This document shows positions 1 to 5,340 of a DNA stretch of 5,604 bases, piece after piece. The position numbers were made by a program, and so were the translations under genes. Position 1 is the stretch's first letter; every line of letters starts with the position of its first letter. Below the pieces are notes generated by a model. It ran no database searches. It saw only the letters and a list, made by a program, of their open reading frames with translations, and was not told where the DNA came from. Source of the stretch: Deltaproteobacteria bacterium (GTDB lineage Bacteria; Desulfobacterota; Desulfobacteria; Desulfobacterales; ETH-SRB1); NCBI GenBank assembly GCA_003647525.1, contig QMMZ01000169.1, positions 1 through 5,604 on the forward strand, given 5' to 3'.

Positions 1-1
1 G

Positions 2-334
2 TATAATGAACTTCCTGTATATAAAGCTACCTATGATCTCCTTCTTGCAATATTTCAGTTTACCAAGGATTTTAACAGGGAGTATAAATACACTGTTGGA
101 GAATGTTTGAAGAAAGAGACTATTGAATTACTTACCCTCATTTATCGTGCCAACAGCAGGTATGATAAAGCAGATGTACTCCAGATGGCAAGGGAGCAAA
201 TTGAAGTTATAAGATTACTTATAAGGGTAATGAAAGATATGAAGCAGATAAGTCTTGAAAAATTTGTAAGAATAAACCAGGTAGTTGAAAGCGTATCAAA
301 ACAATTAAGTGGATGGCAAAAAAGTCAAAAATAA
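2..334 (+). CDS. avd: Avd-like four-helix-bundle protein of the DGR (5' end outside window)
   Basis: The frame is open from the first bases of the window to the TAA at 332-334, so the true start is upstream; a TTG at 107 is internal. The visible 110 residues begin YNELPVYKATYDLLLAIFQF and are almost entirely amphipathic helix. They include a TxELLTLIYRANSRYDK stretch and end in VSKQLSGWQKSQK. This pattern fits the four-helix-bundle family (23S rRNA intervening-sequence protein/bAvd). In DGRs, Avd is a basic pentameric partner that binds the reverse transcriptase and template RNA and is needed for mutagenic retrohoming. The template repeat and a DGR-type RT follow on the same strand, which supports the Avd assignment over a stand-alone IVS protein. 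Usual family length is about 115-130 residues, so little is missing. The assignment rests on composition, motif look and context. Confidence 0.85.
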   Translation, partial: YNELPVYKATYDLLLAIFQFTKDFNREYKYTVGECLKKETIELLTLIYRANSRYDKADVLQMAREQIEVIRLLIRVMKDMKQISLEKFVRINQVVESVSKQLSGWQKSQK

Positions 335-502
335 ATGTTTTCCGCCGGAATCCTGTAGGCTATGGTTTACAGGAGTGAGCATTTTTAAATCCGGTAACCC
401 GCTGGTTCTGTAAATGCCTGAAAGAAAAACGCAACCAGGTATGAGCTAGCTATGGCAGATTGCATGACCTGAAAATGGACATGGAACAAATCAAGTGGTT
501 AC
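335..502 (+). other. Avd-TR spacer, probably part of the DGR template RNA
   Basis: No credible ORF is present. The segment has a hairpin with 7-bp arms (TCCTGTA at 351-357, TACAGGA at 368-374, 10-base loop), an AGCTAGCT palindrome around 444-451, and a weak distant pairing CAGGT (436-440) with ACCTG (467-471). In the Bordetella phage DGR, sequence next to the TR is folded RNA required for priming and Avd-RT binding. An equivalent role here is inference from position. No Bacteroidota-type promoter (TAnnTTTG) was seen, so the TR is probably transcribed from upstream of avd. Confidence 0.45.
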
Positions 503-700
503 TATGCATTCAGCGTTTCCGGGGGGCAACCGTAACAACAATGGTAATTTCAACAATGTTGGCAATAACGGTAACTGGTGGAGTTCTTCAGAGAACTCAA
601 CAACAAATGCATACATCCGGAACCTGAACTACAATAACAACAATCTGAACCGCAACAATAAGCAAAATGGGTTTTCGGTGCGTTGTCTCAGGGATTTAAT
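503..700 (+). repeat. DGR template repeat (TR); outer limits approximate
   Basis: Translated in the frame of 528, the core reads as the end of a FISUMP/C-type-lectin-like variable domain: SAFPGGNR, then an Asn-rich stretch, NWWSSSEN, and GFSVRCLRD at 669-695. Codons 528-668 number 47, of which 22 are Asn (13 AAC, 9 AAT). This is the signature of a DGR TR, because adenine-specific misincorporation during cDNA synthesis turns AAY into many codons but never into a stop. The stretch 669-689 has no A, as expected for the invariant 3' end that carries the initiation-of-mutagenic-homing region. Position between avd and RT is the usual Bacteroidota DGR order. It is a template RNA, not an expressed protein: it lacks the rest of any domain. 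The exact limits need the VR, which is not in the window. Confidence 0.88.
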
Positions 701-709
701 GGAAAACAG

Positions 710-739
710 ATCCTCCGGCATTAATGCCGGAGGATTTTT
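710..739 (+). terminator. 26-base perfect palindrome plus T-run between TR and RT
   Basis: Bases 710-735 form a perfect palindrome with a GC-rich stem (ATCCTCCGGCAT at the left) and run into TTTTT at 735-739. The shape is that of an intrinsic terminator, placed 14 bases after the conserved GFSVRCLRD codons of the TR. The right arm also contains GGAGGA, the only good Shine-Dalgarno sequence before the RT start, so the same hairpin would hide that site. It may set the 3' end of the template RNA, limit RT expression, or both. Only the palindrome and T-run are directly seen; function is inferred. Confidence 0.7.
729..734 (+). promoter_or_regulatory. Ribosome-binding site for the RT, inside a hairpin stem
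   Basis: GGAGGA lies 7 bases before the ATG at 742-744, an ideal spacing, and supports this start. It is unusual in this window, where other starts lack such a site, and it is fully contained in the right arm of the 710-735 palindrome, so it would be sequestered when the hairpin forms. Confidence 0.6.
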
Positions 740-741
740 AA

Positions 742-1958
742 ATGTATATGCAACTTAACCTATTTGAAAATACGGATGCTGCAAAGCTACAGATTGAACT
801 CTTCAAGGCATATTTTGATGCCAGGAAGAATAAAGAAATACAATTAACCAGCTTGCCTTTGAGCAAAATCTTGAATCAAATGTATTTTCTTTAGCGGATA
901 AAATTATTAGTGGCTTATACTCTCCAAGACCAAGTATATGCTTTATTGTGAATCAACTGGTAAAAAGAGAGATTTTTGCTGCTGATTTCAGGGATCGTGT
1001 TGTTCATCATTATATTTATAATCACCTATCCCCTCTATTCGAAAAAGTCTTCATTAACGATTGTTACAGCTGTAGGAAAGGCAAGGGAACTCACTATGGT
1101 ATTAAAAGAATTGACCATTTTATACGATCATGTTCAAAGAACTACAGCCGGGATTGCCATATCCTGAAACTTGATATAAAGGGATACTTCATGTCAATAA
1201 ACAGAAATATTCTGTATGAAAAAGTAATACTATATAATTCGACTAAAATTGATTTTGATATTCAATTAGTTACTACACTCATTAAGCAGACGATTTTTAA
1301 TGATCCAACACAGAATTGTAAAGTAAAGGGATTGAAAAAGGACTGGAGTGGTCTTCCTAAATCAAAAAGCCTGTTTTATGCAAAACACAATTGTGGATTA
1401 CCCATTGGAAACCTCACTTCTCAATTGTTTGGAAATGTATATTTGAACGAATTCGATCATTGGGTAAAGAAGTTTCTGGGGATAAAATACTATGGAAGGT
1501 ATGTGGATGATTTTATTTTAATACATGAGGATAAGTCGTACCTGCAATCGTTAATTGAACCTATTGCTACATATTTGGATAATGAACTCAATTTGCAATT
1601 ACATCCAAATAAGATCTATCTGCAACATTACTCAAAAGGAGTTAAGTATCTCGGAGCTGTTATAAAGCCCCACAGAATATATATTGCAAACCGAACAAAA
1701 GGTCAGTTTTATGAATCAATAAGAAGACAAAATCAGGTTATCAGAACTTCATCATTGGATATTGAGCTGAAACAGAAATTTATTAGCAGTATAAATTCTT
1801 ACCTTGGAATTACCCGTCATTATCGAACTTATAAAATTAGAAGAGGTATGATTTTAGAAATTATGGATAAACAATGGTGGAAGCACGCATATTTTTTTGG
1901 AGGATTCTTAAAAGCAAGATTAAAACGAAATTCTGTTTCAAAATATGAAAGTATCTGA
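742..1958 (+). CDS. DGR reverse transcriptase, reading frame broken near 832-836
   Basis: This enzyme would copy the TR RNA into mutagenised cDNA. The 5' part (ATG 742, 31 residues to 834, MYMQLNLFENTDAAK onward) continues into the main frame only if the ribosome or the true sequence shifts: the second frame is open from 834 (RNTINQLAFEQNLE) to TGA at 1956-1958 and has no good start before GTG 948. Joined, it gives about 405 residues. Motifs in joined numbering: FRDRVVHH near 83, CRKGKGTH near 111, catalytic Asp145 in LKLDIKGYF, IGNLTSQ at 222-228 (the (I/V/L)GxxxSQ form diagnostic of DGR RTs rather than the QGxxxSP of group II introns), YVDD at 254-257 (bases 1500-1511), and GVKYLG as motif 7. 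The catalytic core from 948 is intact. The break is a one-base loss in an A-rich stretch (an extra A would restore it), so either a sequencing/assembly slip or an inactivated gene. Confidence 0.93.
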
Positions 1959-2160
1959 TGCGCTATAATAATTTCATCTAAAGAGGGAATGGCGCCAGTT
2001 TTTTCGCCAGTATTCCTGCAAATCCATGTAAACCAGTGGAATATTTTACATAAAATGAACAGTTAATTATAATGGTGTAAAACCATAAATCCCTGTTAAT
2101 GTTGAAGATAAATCAAATATTCGGAATTTTTCGAAACGGATAGTATATCGAAAAAAGAAC

Positions 2161-2203
2161 ACTCATAATCAGGGGGTCGATGGTTCGAGCCCATCTGGGC
2201 CCA
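2161..2203 (+). pseudogene. 3' half of a tRNA with CAT anticodon (Met or Ile2), copy 1
   Basis: Anticodon loop CTCATAA (2162-2168), anticodon-stem 3' strand TCAGG, 5-base variable loop GGGTC, T-stem GATGG/CCATC around TTCGAGC (2179-2195), acceptor 3' strand TGGGCCC and discriminator A at 2203 are all in register. The 5' half (acceptor, D-arm, anticodon-stem 5' strand) is absent, because upstream sequence cannot pair with TCAGG. The cut is exactly at the anticodon loop, a known crossover location for tyrosine recombinases that use tRNA genes. Confidence 0.88.
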
Positions 2204-2213
2204 CTTAATAATC

Positions 2214-2248
2214 AACCACTTACAATTCATTTTGTAGGTGGTTTTTTC
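2214..2248 (+). terminator. Intrinsic terminator of the tRNA remnant, copy 1
   Basis: AACCACTTACAA (2214-2225) pairs with TTGTAGGTGGTT (2232-2243) with one G-T wobble, followed by six T at 2242-2247. It follows the tRNA 3' end by 10 bases and is repeated after copy 2, so it was duplicated with the tRNA fragment. Confidence 0.8.
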
Positions 2249-2345
2249 TTTGTTGCCAGGATGCAAGGGGAAGGTAGGTGGGAATTAGCACCAAATTCTT
2301 TAATTTTGAATGATTAGCTTTTCAGGGAGGAGGTCATTTTATAGT

Positions 2346-3041
2346 TTACAGAATTGGGAATTCCTTATAAAATTTCAGCAAGCTGATGGTTTCGCTTCTC
2401 ATCTTAGTTTGCACAAATTTTTTCATCCTGCTATCCATCAATTCACCCAGTCCTTGCAATAATCCTTTATCATTCGTCGATTCCAGAAGGTCAATGCATT
2501 TCTGAAGATATTCAGTCAAAGGCATTTTCATGCGATCTTCAACAATATATTTATTTATGGGAGTACGTTTTTCCATAAAAAACCAGCAATCGAATATATC
2601 TCTGTTGGTTACATTGCTTCTGTCAAGTAAAGCACATAGTTTATGGGCAAAAAGGTCTTCCTGCACCATAACCTTAACGTTTATTCCCAATAGATTTTTA
2701 ATCTCGTAATGGTTTTCAAAGGCCCGGTTTGAAATCTCAACTTTTAATTTTCGTTCGCCATACCCGTAATTCAGAACGACGAGAGGGCCATAGTACTTTT
2801 TTGCCTCATCATGAATTCTCCCGTATTTAAGCAGAATTTTCCTGACTTTCTTGTAAACCAGGTCCTCTTGTTCTTTATCTAAAAGATTAAAATCCAAATC
2901 GACAGAAAAACGTGGCAAATCATAAAAAAACATTAGGGCTGTGCCCCCTTTGAATCCTAAAGAATTCGATAGTTCAATGTCAGAATAAATGTCTTTCAGG
3001 ATTTGAATTAAGAGAAATTTGTGTTTGTTTAAATCAATCAT
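2346..3041 (-). CDS. abiEii: AbiEii-type nucleotidyltransferase toxin
   Basis: A 231-residue member of the AbiEii/AbiGii (MenT-like) nucleotidyltransferase family, the toxin of type IV toxin-antitoxin and phage-abortive-infection systems. Family members transfer nucleotides to targets such as tRNA acceptor ends. Visible motifs: KGGTAL at 31-36, the metal-binding SVDLD at 46-50 (D48 and D50), a third acidic residue E102 in KLKVEIS, and the late family signature QEDLFAHKLCALLDR followed by NRDIFDCWFF (about 128-155). All catalytic positions are present, so it looks intact. Its ATG overlaps the last 8 bases of the upstream abiEi gene, implying translational coupling so that antitoxin is made first. 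No clear terminator follows. Length is at the short end for AbiEii (many are 250-300 residues). Substrate cannot be read from sequence. Confidence 0.92.
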   Translation of the reverse strand: MIDLNKHKFLLIQILKDIYSDIELSNSLGFKGGTALMFFYDLPRFSVDLDFNLLDKEQEDLVYKKVRKILLKYGRIHDEAKKYYGPLVVLNYGYGERKLKVEISNRAFENHYEIKNLLGINVKVMVQEDLFAHKLCALLDRSNVTNRDIFDCWFFMEKRTPINKYIVEDRMKMPLTEYLQKCIDLLESTNDKGLLQGLGELMDSRMKKFVQTKMRSETISLLKFYKEFPIL

Positions 3042-3621
3042 CAGGGAAAAGTTTTTTAACTCTATCAGTCAATGCTTTTGACATATATATGGGAAGGAGG
3101 TCATATATCTTAGCCTTATTCAATGGATTTAAATTATCAAAATAATAATTCTTATTTAAGTATAGAAGATCCAGAAATGCCCTTTCGCCTGTAGCAATGT
3201 TAACCTGATTAATTTGTCTGGAAATTCCCTTAGTGTTGGCAATTATTTCACCCTTAATTTTTCGGTAAATAAAAGTCTTGTCCTGGACATCAATACTGCG
3301 GCTTAAATAACTAACGGAGGTAATGCGTGAGTCGAACTGAAATATAACGCCTTCTTTTTGAAGTACATATTCCAAAGAAATATATGTGGGAGTGTATAGA
3401 AGACATGCCAACTCTTCACTATTATAATTCGGTTTAGCGTATATGCCTTTTCGTGGATTCAGCAATTTACCTGTTCGGACATAATAATTCATCTTTTTAT
3501 TAAGCGATTCAAAATCCTTTTCTCCAACCAAAAGAGCAATATCTCTTAGTCGAAATACCGTCTTTACATCTTTGAATATTGATAATACAATGTTGTTTTT
3601 TATATTTGGTGAACTATTCAT
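3034..3621 (-). CDS. abiEi: AbiEi-type antitoxin / transcriptional regulator
   Basis: A 195-residue AbiEi-family protein, the partner that restrains AbiEii and represses its own operon by DNA binding. Residues about 10-65 look like a winged helix-turn-helix ending in the typical wing LLNPRKGIYAKP. The C-terminal part has the family pattern: YISLEYVLQKEGVI (80-93), RITSVS (99-104) and the conserved NIATGERAFLDLLYL (141-155). It is the first gene of a two-gene minus-strand operon, and its stop codon lies inside the start of abiEii. The ATG at 3621 is about 25 bases from a Bacteroidota-type promoter and no Shine-Dalgarno is seen, as is common in this phylum. Repression of its own promoter is expected from the family and not shown here. 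Confidence 0.9.
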   Translation of the reverse strand: MNSSPNIKNNIVLSIFKDVKTVFRLRDIALLVGEKDFESLNKKMNYYVRTGKLLNPRKGIYAKPNYNSEELACLLYTPTYISLEYVLQKEGVIFQFDSRITSVSYLSRSIDVQDKTFIYRKIKGEIIANTKGISRQINQVNIATGERAFLDLLYLNKNYYFDNLNPLNKAKIYDLLPIYMSKALTDRVKKLFPDD

Positions 3622-3646
3622 GCTAAAAAATAGGATGTTCAGTTCA

Positions 3647-3677
3647 CAAATATAGCAATCTTTTATAATTATTTCAA
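3647..3677 (-). promoter_or_regulatory. Promoter of the abiE operon (Bacteroidota type)
   Basis: On the minus strand, TTG (3675-3677) and TATATTTG (3647-3654) are separated by 20 bases, matching the Bacteroidota housekeeping pattern TTG-(19-21)-TAnnTTTG. The start codon of abiEi is 25 bases downstream. A short direct repeat (TGAACTGAAC) lies just after the -7 box and could be part of an operator. Confidence 0.7.
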
Positions 3678-3710
3678 TATTAAGGGGAACAATAGCTTAT
3701 TGAAAAACGT

Positions 3711-3731
3711 ACCAGTTTCGGCGCCAGTATT
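3711..3731 (+). repeat. Paired CCAG motif, internal copy
   Basis: ACCAG at 3711 and GCCAGTATT at 3723 start 12 bases apart with TTTC following the first. The same layout occurs at the start of both long repeats: GCCAG 1994 and GCCAGTATT 2006; GCCAG 5086 and GTCAGTATT 5098. A variant with 11-base spacing is at 5347/5358. This copy lies between abiE and the ATPase module, where the rest of the long repeat is missing. Confidence 0.5.
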
Positions 3732-3737
3732 TGAATG

Positions 3738-3763
3738 CATAGTTATGAGGGATTCTAACTATG
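3738..3763. repeat. 8-bp inverted repeat in the divergent intergenic region
   Basis: CATAGTTA (3738-3745) and TAACTATG (3756-3763) are perfect inverted arms with a 10-base loop. A second, smaller one, GGTCG/CGACC, lies at 3782-3798. They sit between the divergent abiE and ATPase genes and could be operators or recombination-related sites. No further role can be read. Confidence 0.5.
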
Positions 3764-3812
3764 TGCCCCTTAAAGATTAAAGGTCGGTGTAAACGACCAC
3801 CTATCTAATTTT

Positions 3813-3865
3813 AATATTATACTTGCAATTTCCAACTTTGAATTGGAAATTGCAAGTATAATATT
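3813..3865. repeat. 23-bp perfect inverted repeat before the ATPase gene
   Basis: Left arm 3813-3835 and right arm 3843-3865 are perfect reverse complements around a 7-base loop CTTTGAA. The arms are AT-rich (AATATTATACTTGCAATTTC at the left). The right arm starts with the TTG of the ATPase promoter, and the repeat ends 13 bases before the ATPase start. There is no T-run directly after it, so it is a poor terminator. It could be an operator for a dimeric regulator, a cruciform, or the remains of a small inverted-repeat element. Confidence 0.85.
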
Positions 3866-3874
3866 GTACATTTG
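3843..3874 (+). promoter_or_regulatory. Promoter of the ATPase gene; probably gives a leaderless mRNA
   Basis: TTG (3843-3845) and TACATTTG (3867-3874) are 21 bases apart, fitting TTG-(19-21)-TAnnTTTG. Only four bases separate the -7 box from the ATG at 3879, so transcription should start at or very near the start codon. The absence of a Shine-Dalgarno agrees. The upstream element lies inside the right arm of the 23-bp inverted repeat, so anything binding that repeat would control this promoter. Confidence 0.65.
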
Positions 3875-3878
3875 TTAA

Positions 3879-5027
3879 ATGATAACCAGAATTAAAGACA
3901 TAGATCAAGTTAAAAAACTTCAATCAATATTTCCTGTAACGGCTTTGCTTGGTGCCAGACAAACAGGAAAAACTACCTTGGCAAAACAACTAATTTCACA
4001 GCATTATTTCGATCTTGAAAACCCTGTTGATTTAACTGCTTTAGAAAATCCGGCTATTACACTTGGTAAATTAAAGGGGACAATTATTATAGATGAAATT
4101 CAAAGAAAACCCGAACTTTTTCCAGTTTTAAGGTATTTAATTGATTCAAATCCAGAGCAGAACTACGTAATACTTGGAAGTGCTTCAAGGGAACTAATCA
4201 GGCAAAGCAGCGAAACATTGGCTGGACGAATTGGATATCACTATATGCACGGATTCAATATTGAGGAAGTCGGAAGCGAAAATATTGATAAACTTTGGTT
4301 AAGGGGCGGCTTTCCCAGATCATTCCTTTCTCAAAACGATGAAGCTAGTATGCTTTGGCGGGATAATTTTATTACTACTTTTTTAGAACGCGATATCCCT
4401 CAATTAGGTATTAGTATTCCCGCTCATACGCTTCGTCGATTCTGGATCATGCTCAGTAATTACAATGGTCAGATTATCAATTTTTCAGAATTATCCAGGT
4501 CATTTGGGATCTCCGATACAACGGTTCGAAATTACATTGAATTACTGGAAGGAACATTTATGATAAGGCTTCTAAGGCCCTATTTTAAAAACATTGGTAA
4601 ACGTCTGGTGAAAAGTCCAAAACTATACTTTAATGATACCGGAATATTTCATTCATTACTTTCGTTATATAATACTAAACAGCTTATTACCCATAATAAA
4701 TTAGGAGCCTCGTGGGAAGCTTTCTCCCTTTTCAATTGCATTCGTATTTTGGAATTAGGGATTGAAGAAGTATATTTTTACTCCACACATTCTGGTGCTG
4801 AAATTGATCTTTTTTTTATGAAAAATGGGAAAAACTGGGGTGTAGAAATTAAATATCAGGATTCCCCTAAAAAGACAAAATCATTACATGCTTGTATAAC
4901 TGATCTCGAGTTAGAACATTTGTGGATAATATATCCGGGAGATAAAGATTATATCCTTGACACAAATATTTCTGCTATTTCAATTAAGAATATTCATCAA
5001 ATCAAGCAAAGAATTGATGAATATTGA
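3879..5027 (+). CDS. AAA ATPase with DUF4143-type C-terminal domain
   Basis: A 382-residue protein of the widespread, mobile ATP-binding/DUF4143 family, whose role is not established. N-terminal P-loop ATPase: Walker A GARQTGKT (25-32), Walker B IIIDEIQ (69-75, D72/E73), a sensor-like LGSAS (99-103). A helix-turn-helix-like segment follows at about 200-235 (NFSELSRSFGISDTTVRNYI), then the C-terminal DUF4143 region. There GAEIDLFF (307-314) and VEIKY (322-326) supply the D310, E323 and K325 of a PD-(D/E)XK nuclease-like fold. Whether the nuclease site is active is unknown. Length matches the family (about 370-430), so the gene appears complete. It stands alone, divergent from abiE, with its own promoter. 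Start at ATG 3879 is forced by the promoter and by the match of the N-terminus to the family (short helix, then P-loop). Confidence 0.92.
   Translation: MITRIKDIDQVKKLQSIFPVTALLGARQTGKTTLAKQLISQHYFDLENPVDLTALENPAITLGKLKGTIIIDEIQRKPELFPVLRYLIDSNPEQNYVILGSASRELIRQSSETLAGRIGYHYMHGFNIEEVGSENIDKLWLRGGFPRSFLSQNDEASMLWRDNFITTFLERDIPQLGISIPAHTLRRFWIMLSNYNGQIINFSELSRSFGISDTTVRNYIELLEGTFMIRLLRPYFKNIGKRLVKSPKLYFNDTGIFHSLLSLYNTKQLITHNKLGASWEAFSLFNCIRILELGIEEVYFYSTHSGAEIDLFFMKNGKNWGVEIKYQDSPKKTKSLHACITDLELEHLWIIYPGDKDYILDTNISAISIKNIHQIKQRIDEY
4989..5025. repeat. 12-bp perfect inverted repeat at the 3' end of the ATPase gene
   Basis: AATATTCATCAA (4989-5000) and TTGATGAATATT (5014-5025) are perfect inverted arms with a 13-base loop. 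The right arm reaches the first base of the stop codon. It could form an mRNA-end hairpin, but there is no T-run after it, so a termination role is uncertain. Confidence 0.6.
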
Positions 5028-5253
5028 AACGTTGCATATCGGCCTTTTCGCGGCAATTAATAAAATTCCCATTCCGATATTTGATGCCAGTTTTTTCGTC
5101 AGTATTTCTACAAATCCATGTAAACCAGTGGAATATTTTACATAAAATGAACAGTTAATTATATTGGTATAAATACATAAACGCCTGTATATGTTGAAGA
5201 TAACTTCATTACCCTGACTTTTTCGGAGCAGATAATATATCGAAAAAAGGAGA

Positions 5254-5295
5254 CTCATAATCAGGGGGTCGCTGGTTCGAGCCCAGCTGAGCCCA
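5254..5295 (+). pseudogene. 3' half of a tRNA with CAT anticodon (Met or Ile2), copy 2
   Basis: Anticodon loop CTCATAA (5254-5260), TCAGG, variable loop GGGTC, T-stem GCTGG/CCAGC around TTCGAGC (5271-5287), acceptor strand TGAGCCC and discriminator A at 5295. The 5' half is absent. Relative to copy 1 the T-stem differs at both members of one base pair and so stays paired. The acceptor strand has one change (TGAGCCC against TGGGCCC). Confidence 0.88.
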
Positions 5296-5305
5296 CTTAA
5301 TAATC

Positions 5306-5340
5306 AACCACTTACAATTTATTTTGTAGGTGGTTTTTTC
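5306..5340 (+). terminator. Intrinsic terminator of the tRNA remnant, copy 2
   Basis: AACCACTTACAA (5306-5317) pairs with TTGTAGGTGGTT (5324-5335), followed by six T at 5334-5339. Same stem as the copy at 2214, with one base changed in the loop. Confidence 0.8.

Larger units (their letters stand above)
1994..2291 (+). repeat. Long direct repeat, copy 1 (att-like arm + tRNA 3' half + terminator)
   Basis: This stretch is repeated in the same orientation at 5086-5394. The first part is nearly identical, including 53 consecutive identical bases (2019-2071 and 5111-5163). Similarity then falls but stays clear through a TTTTTCG/CGAAAAA hairpin (2127-2133/2149-2155), a tRNA 3' half, its terminator, and a tail GGTGGGAATTNGCAC. 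An inverted repeat ATGTAAA/TTTACAT is kept in the identical block. No ORF is credible. The arrangement resembles the end of a tRNA-integrating element plus the displaced tRNA 3' end. It fills the 1959-2345 gap between RT and abiEii. Confidence 0.85.

Noticed and set aside
495..758. An 87-residue Asn-rich ORF starting with GTG
   Set aside because: It is the DGR template repeat read through the following hairpin into the RT start. It has only the end of a domain, no signal or start context, and its end overlaps the RT gene in another frame.
829..836. Programmed -1 frameshifting in the RT
   Set aside because: There is no X XXY YYZ heptamer, slipped pairing of tRNA-Lys would face TAA, and no stimulatory structure is evident; a one-base indel or sequence error is simpler.
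976..1167. A 63-residue plus-strand ORF inside the RT
   Set aside because: It is a shadow frame; the RT frame here carries conserved family motifs (FRDRVVHH, CRKGKGTH).
2127..2203. A complete tRNA gene at either repeat copy
   Set aside because: Sequence before the anticodon loop cannot form the anticodon stem with TCAGG and has no D-arm or 5' acceptor strand.
4957..5145. A 62-residue plus-strand ORF over the ATPase end and repeat copy 2
   Set aside because: It starts inside the ATPase gene in another frame and runs through non-coding repeat; no recognisable domain.
4980..5258. A 92-residue minus-strand ORF over the ATPase end and repeat copy 2
   Set aside because: It is antisense to the ATPase end and to the repeat, and copy 1 of the repeat does not keep it open in the same way.
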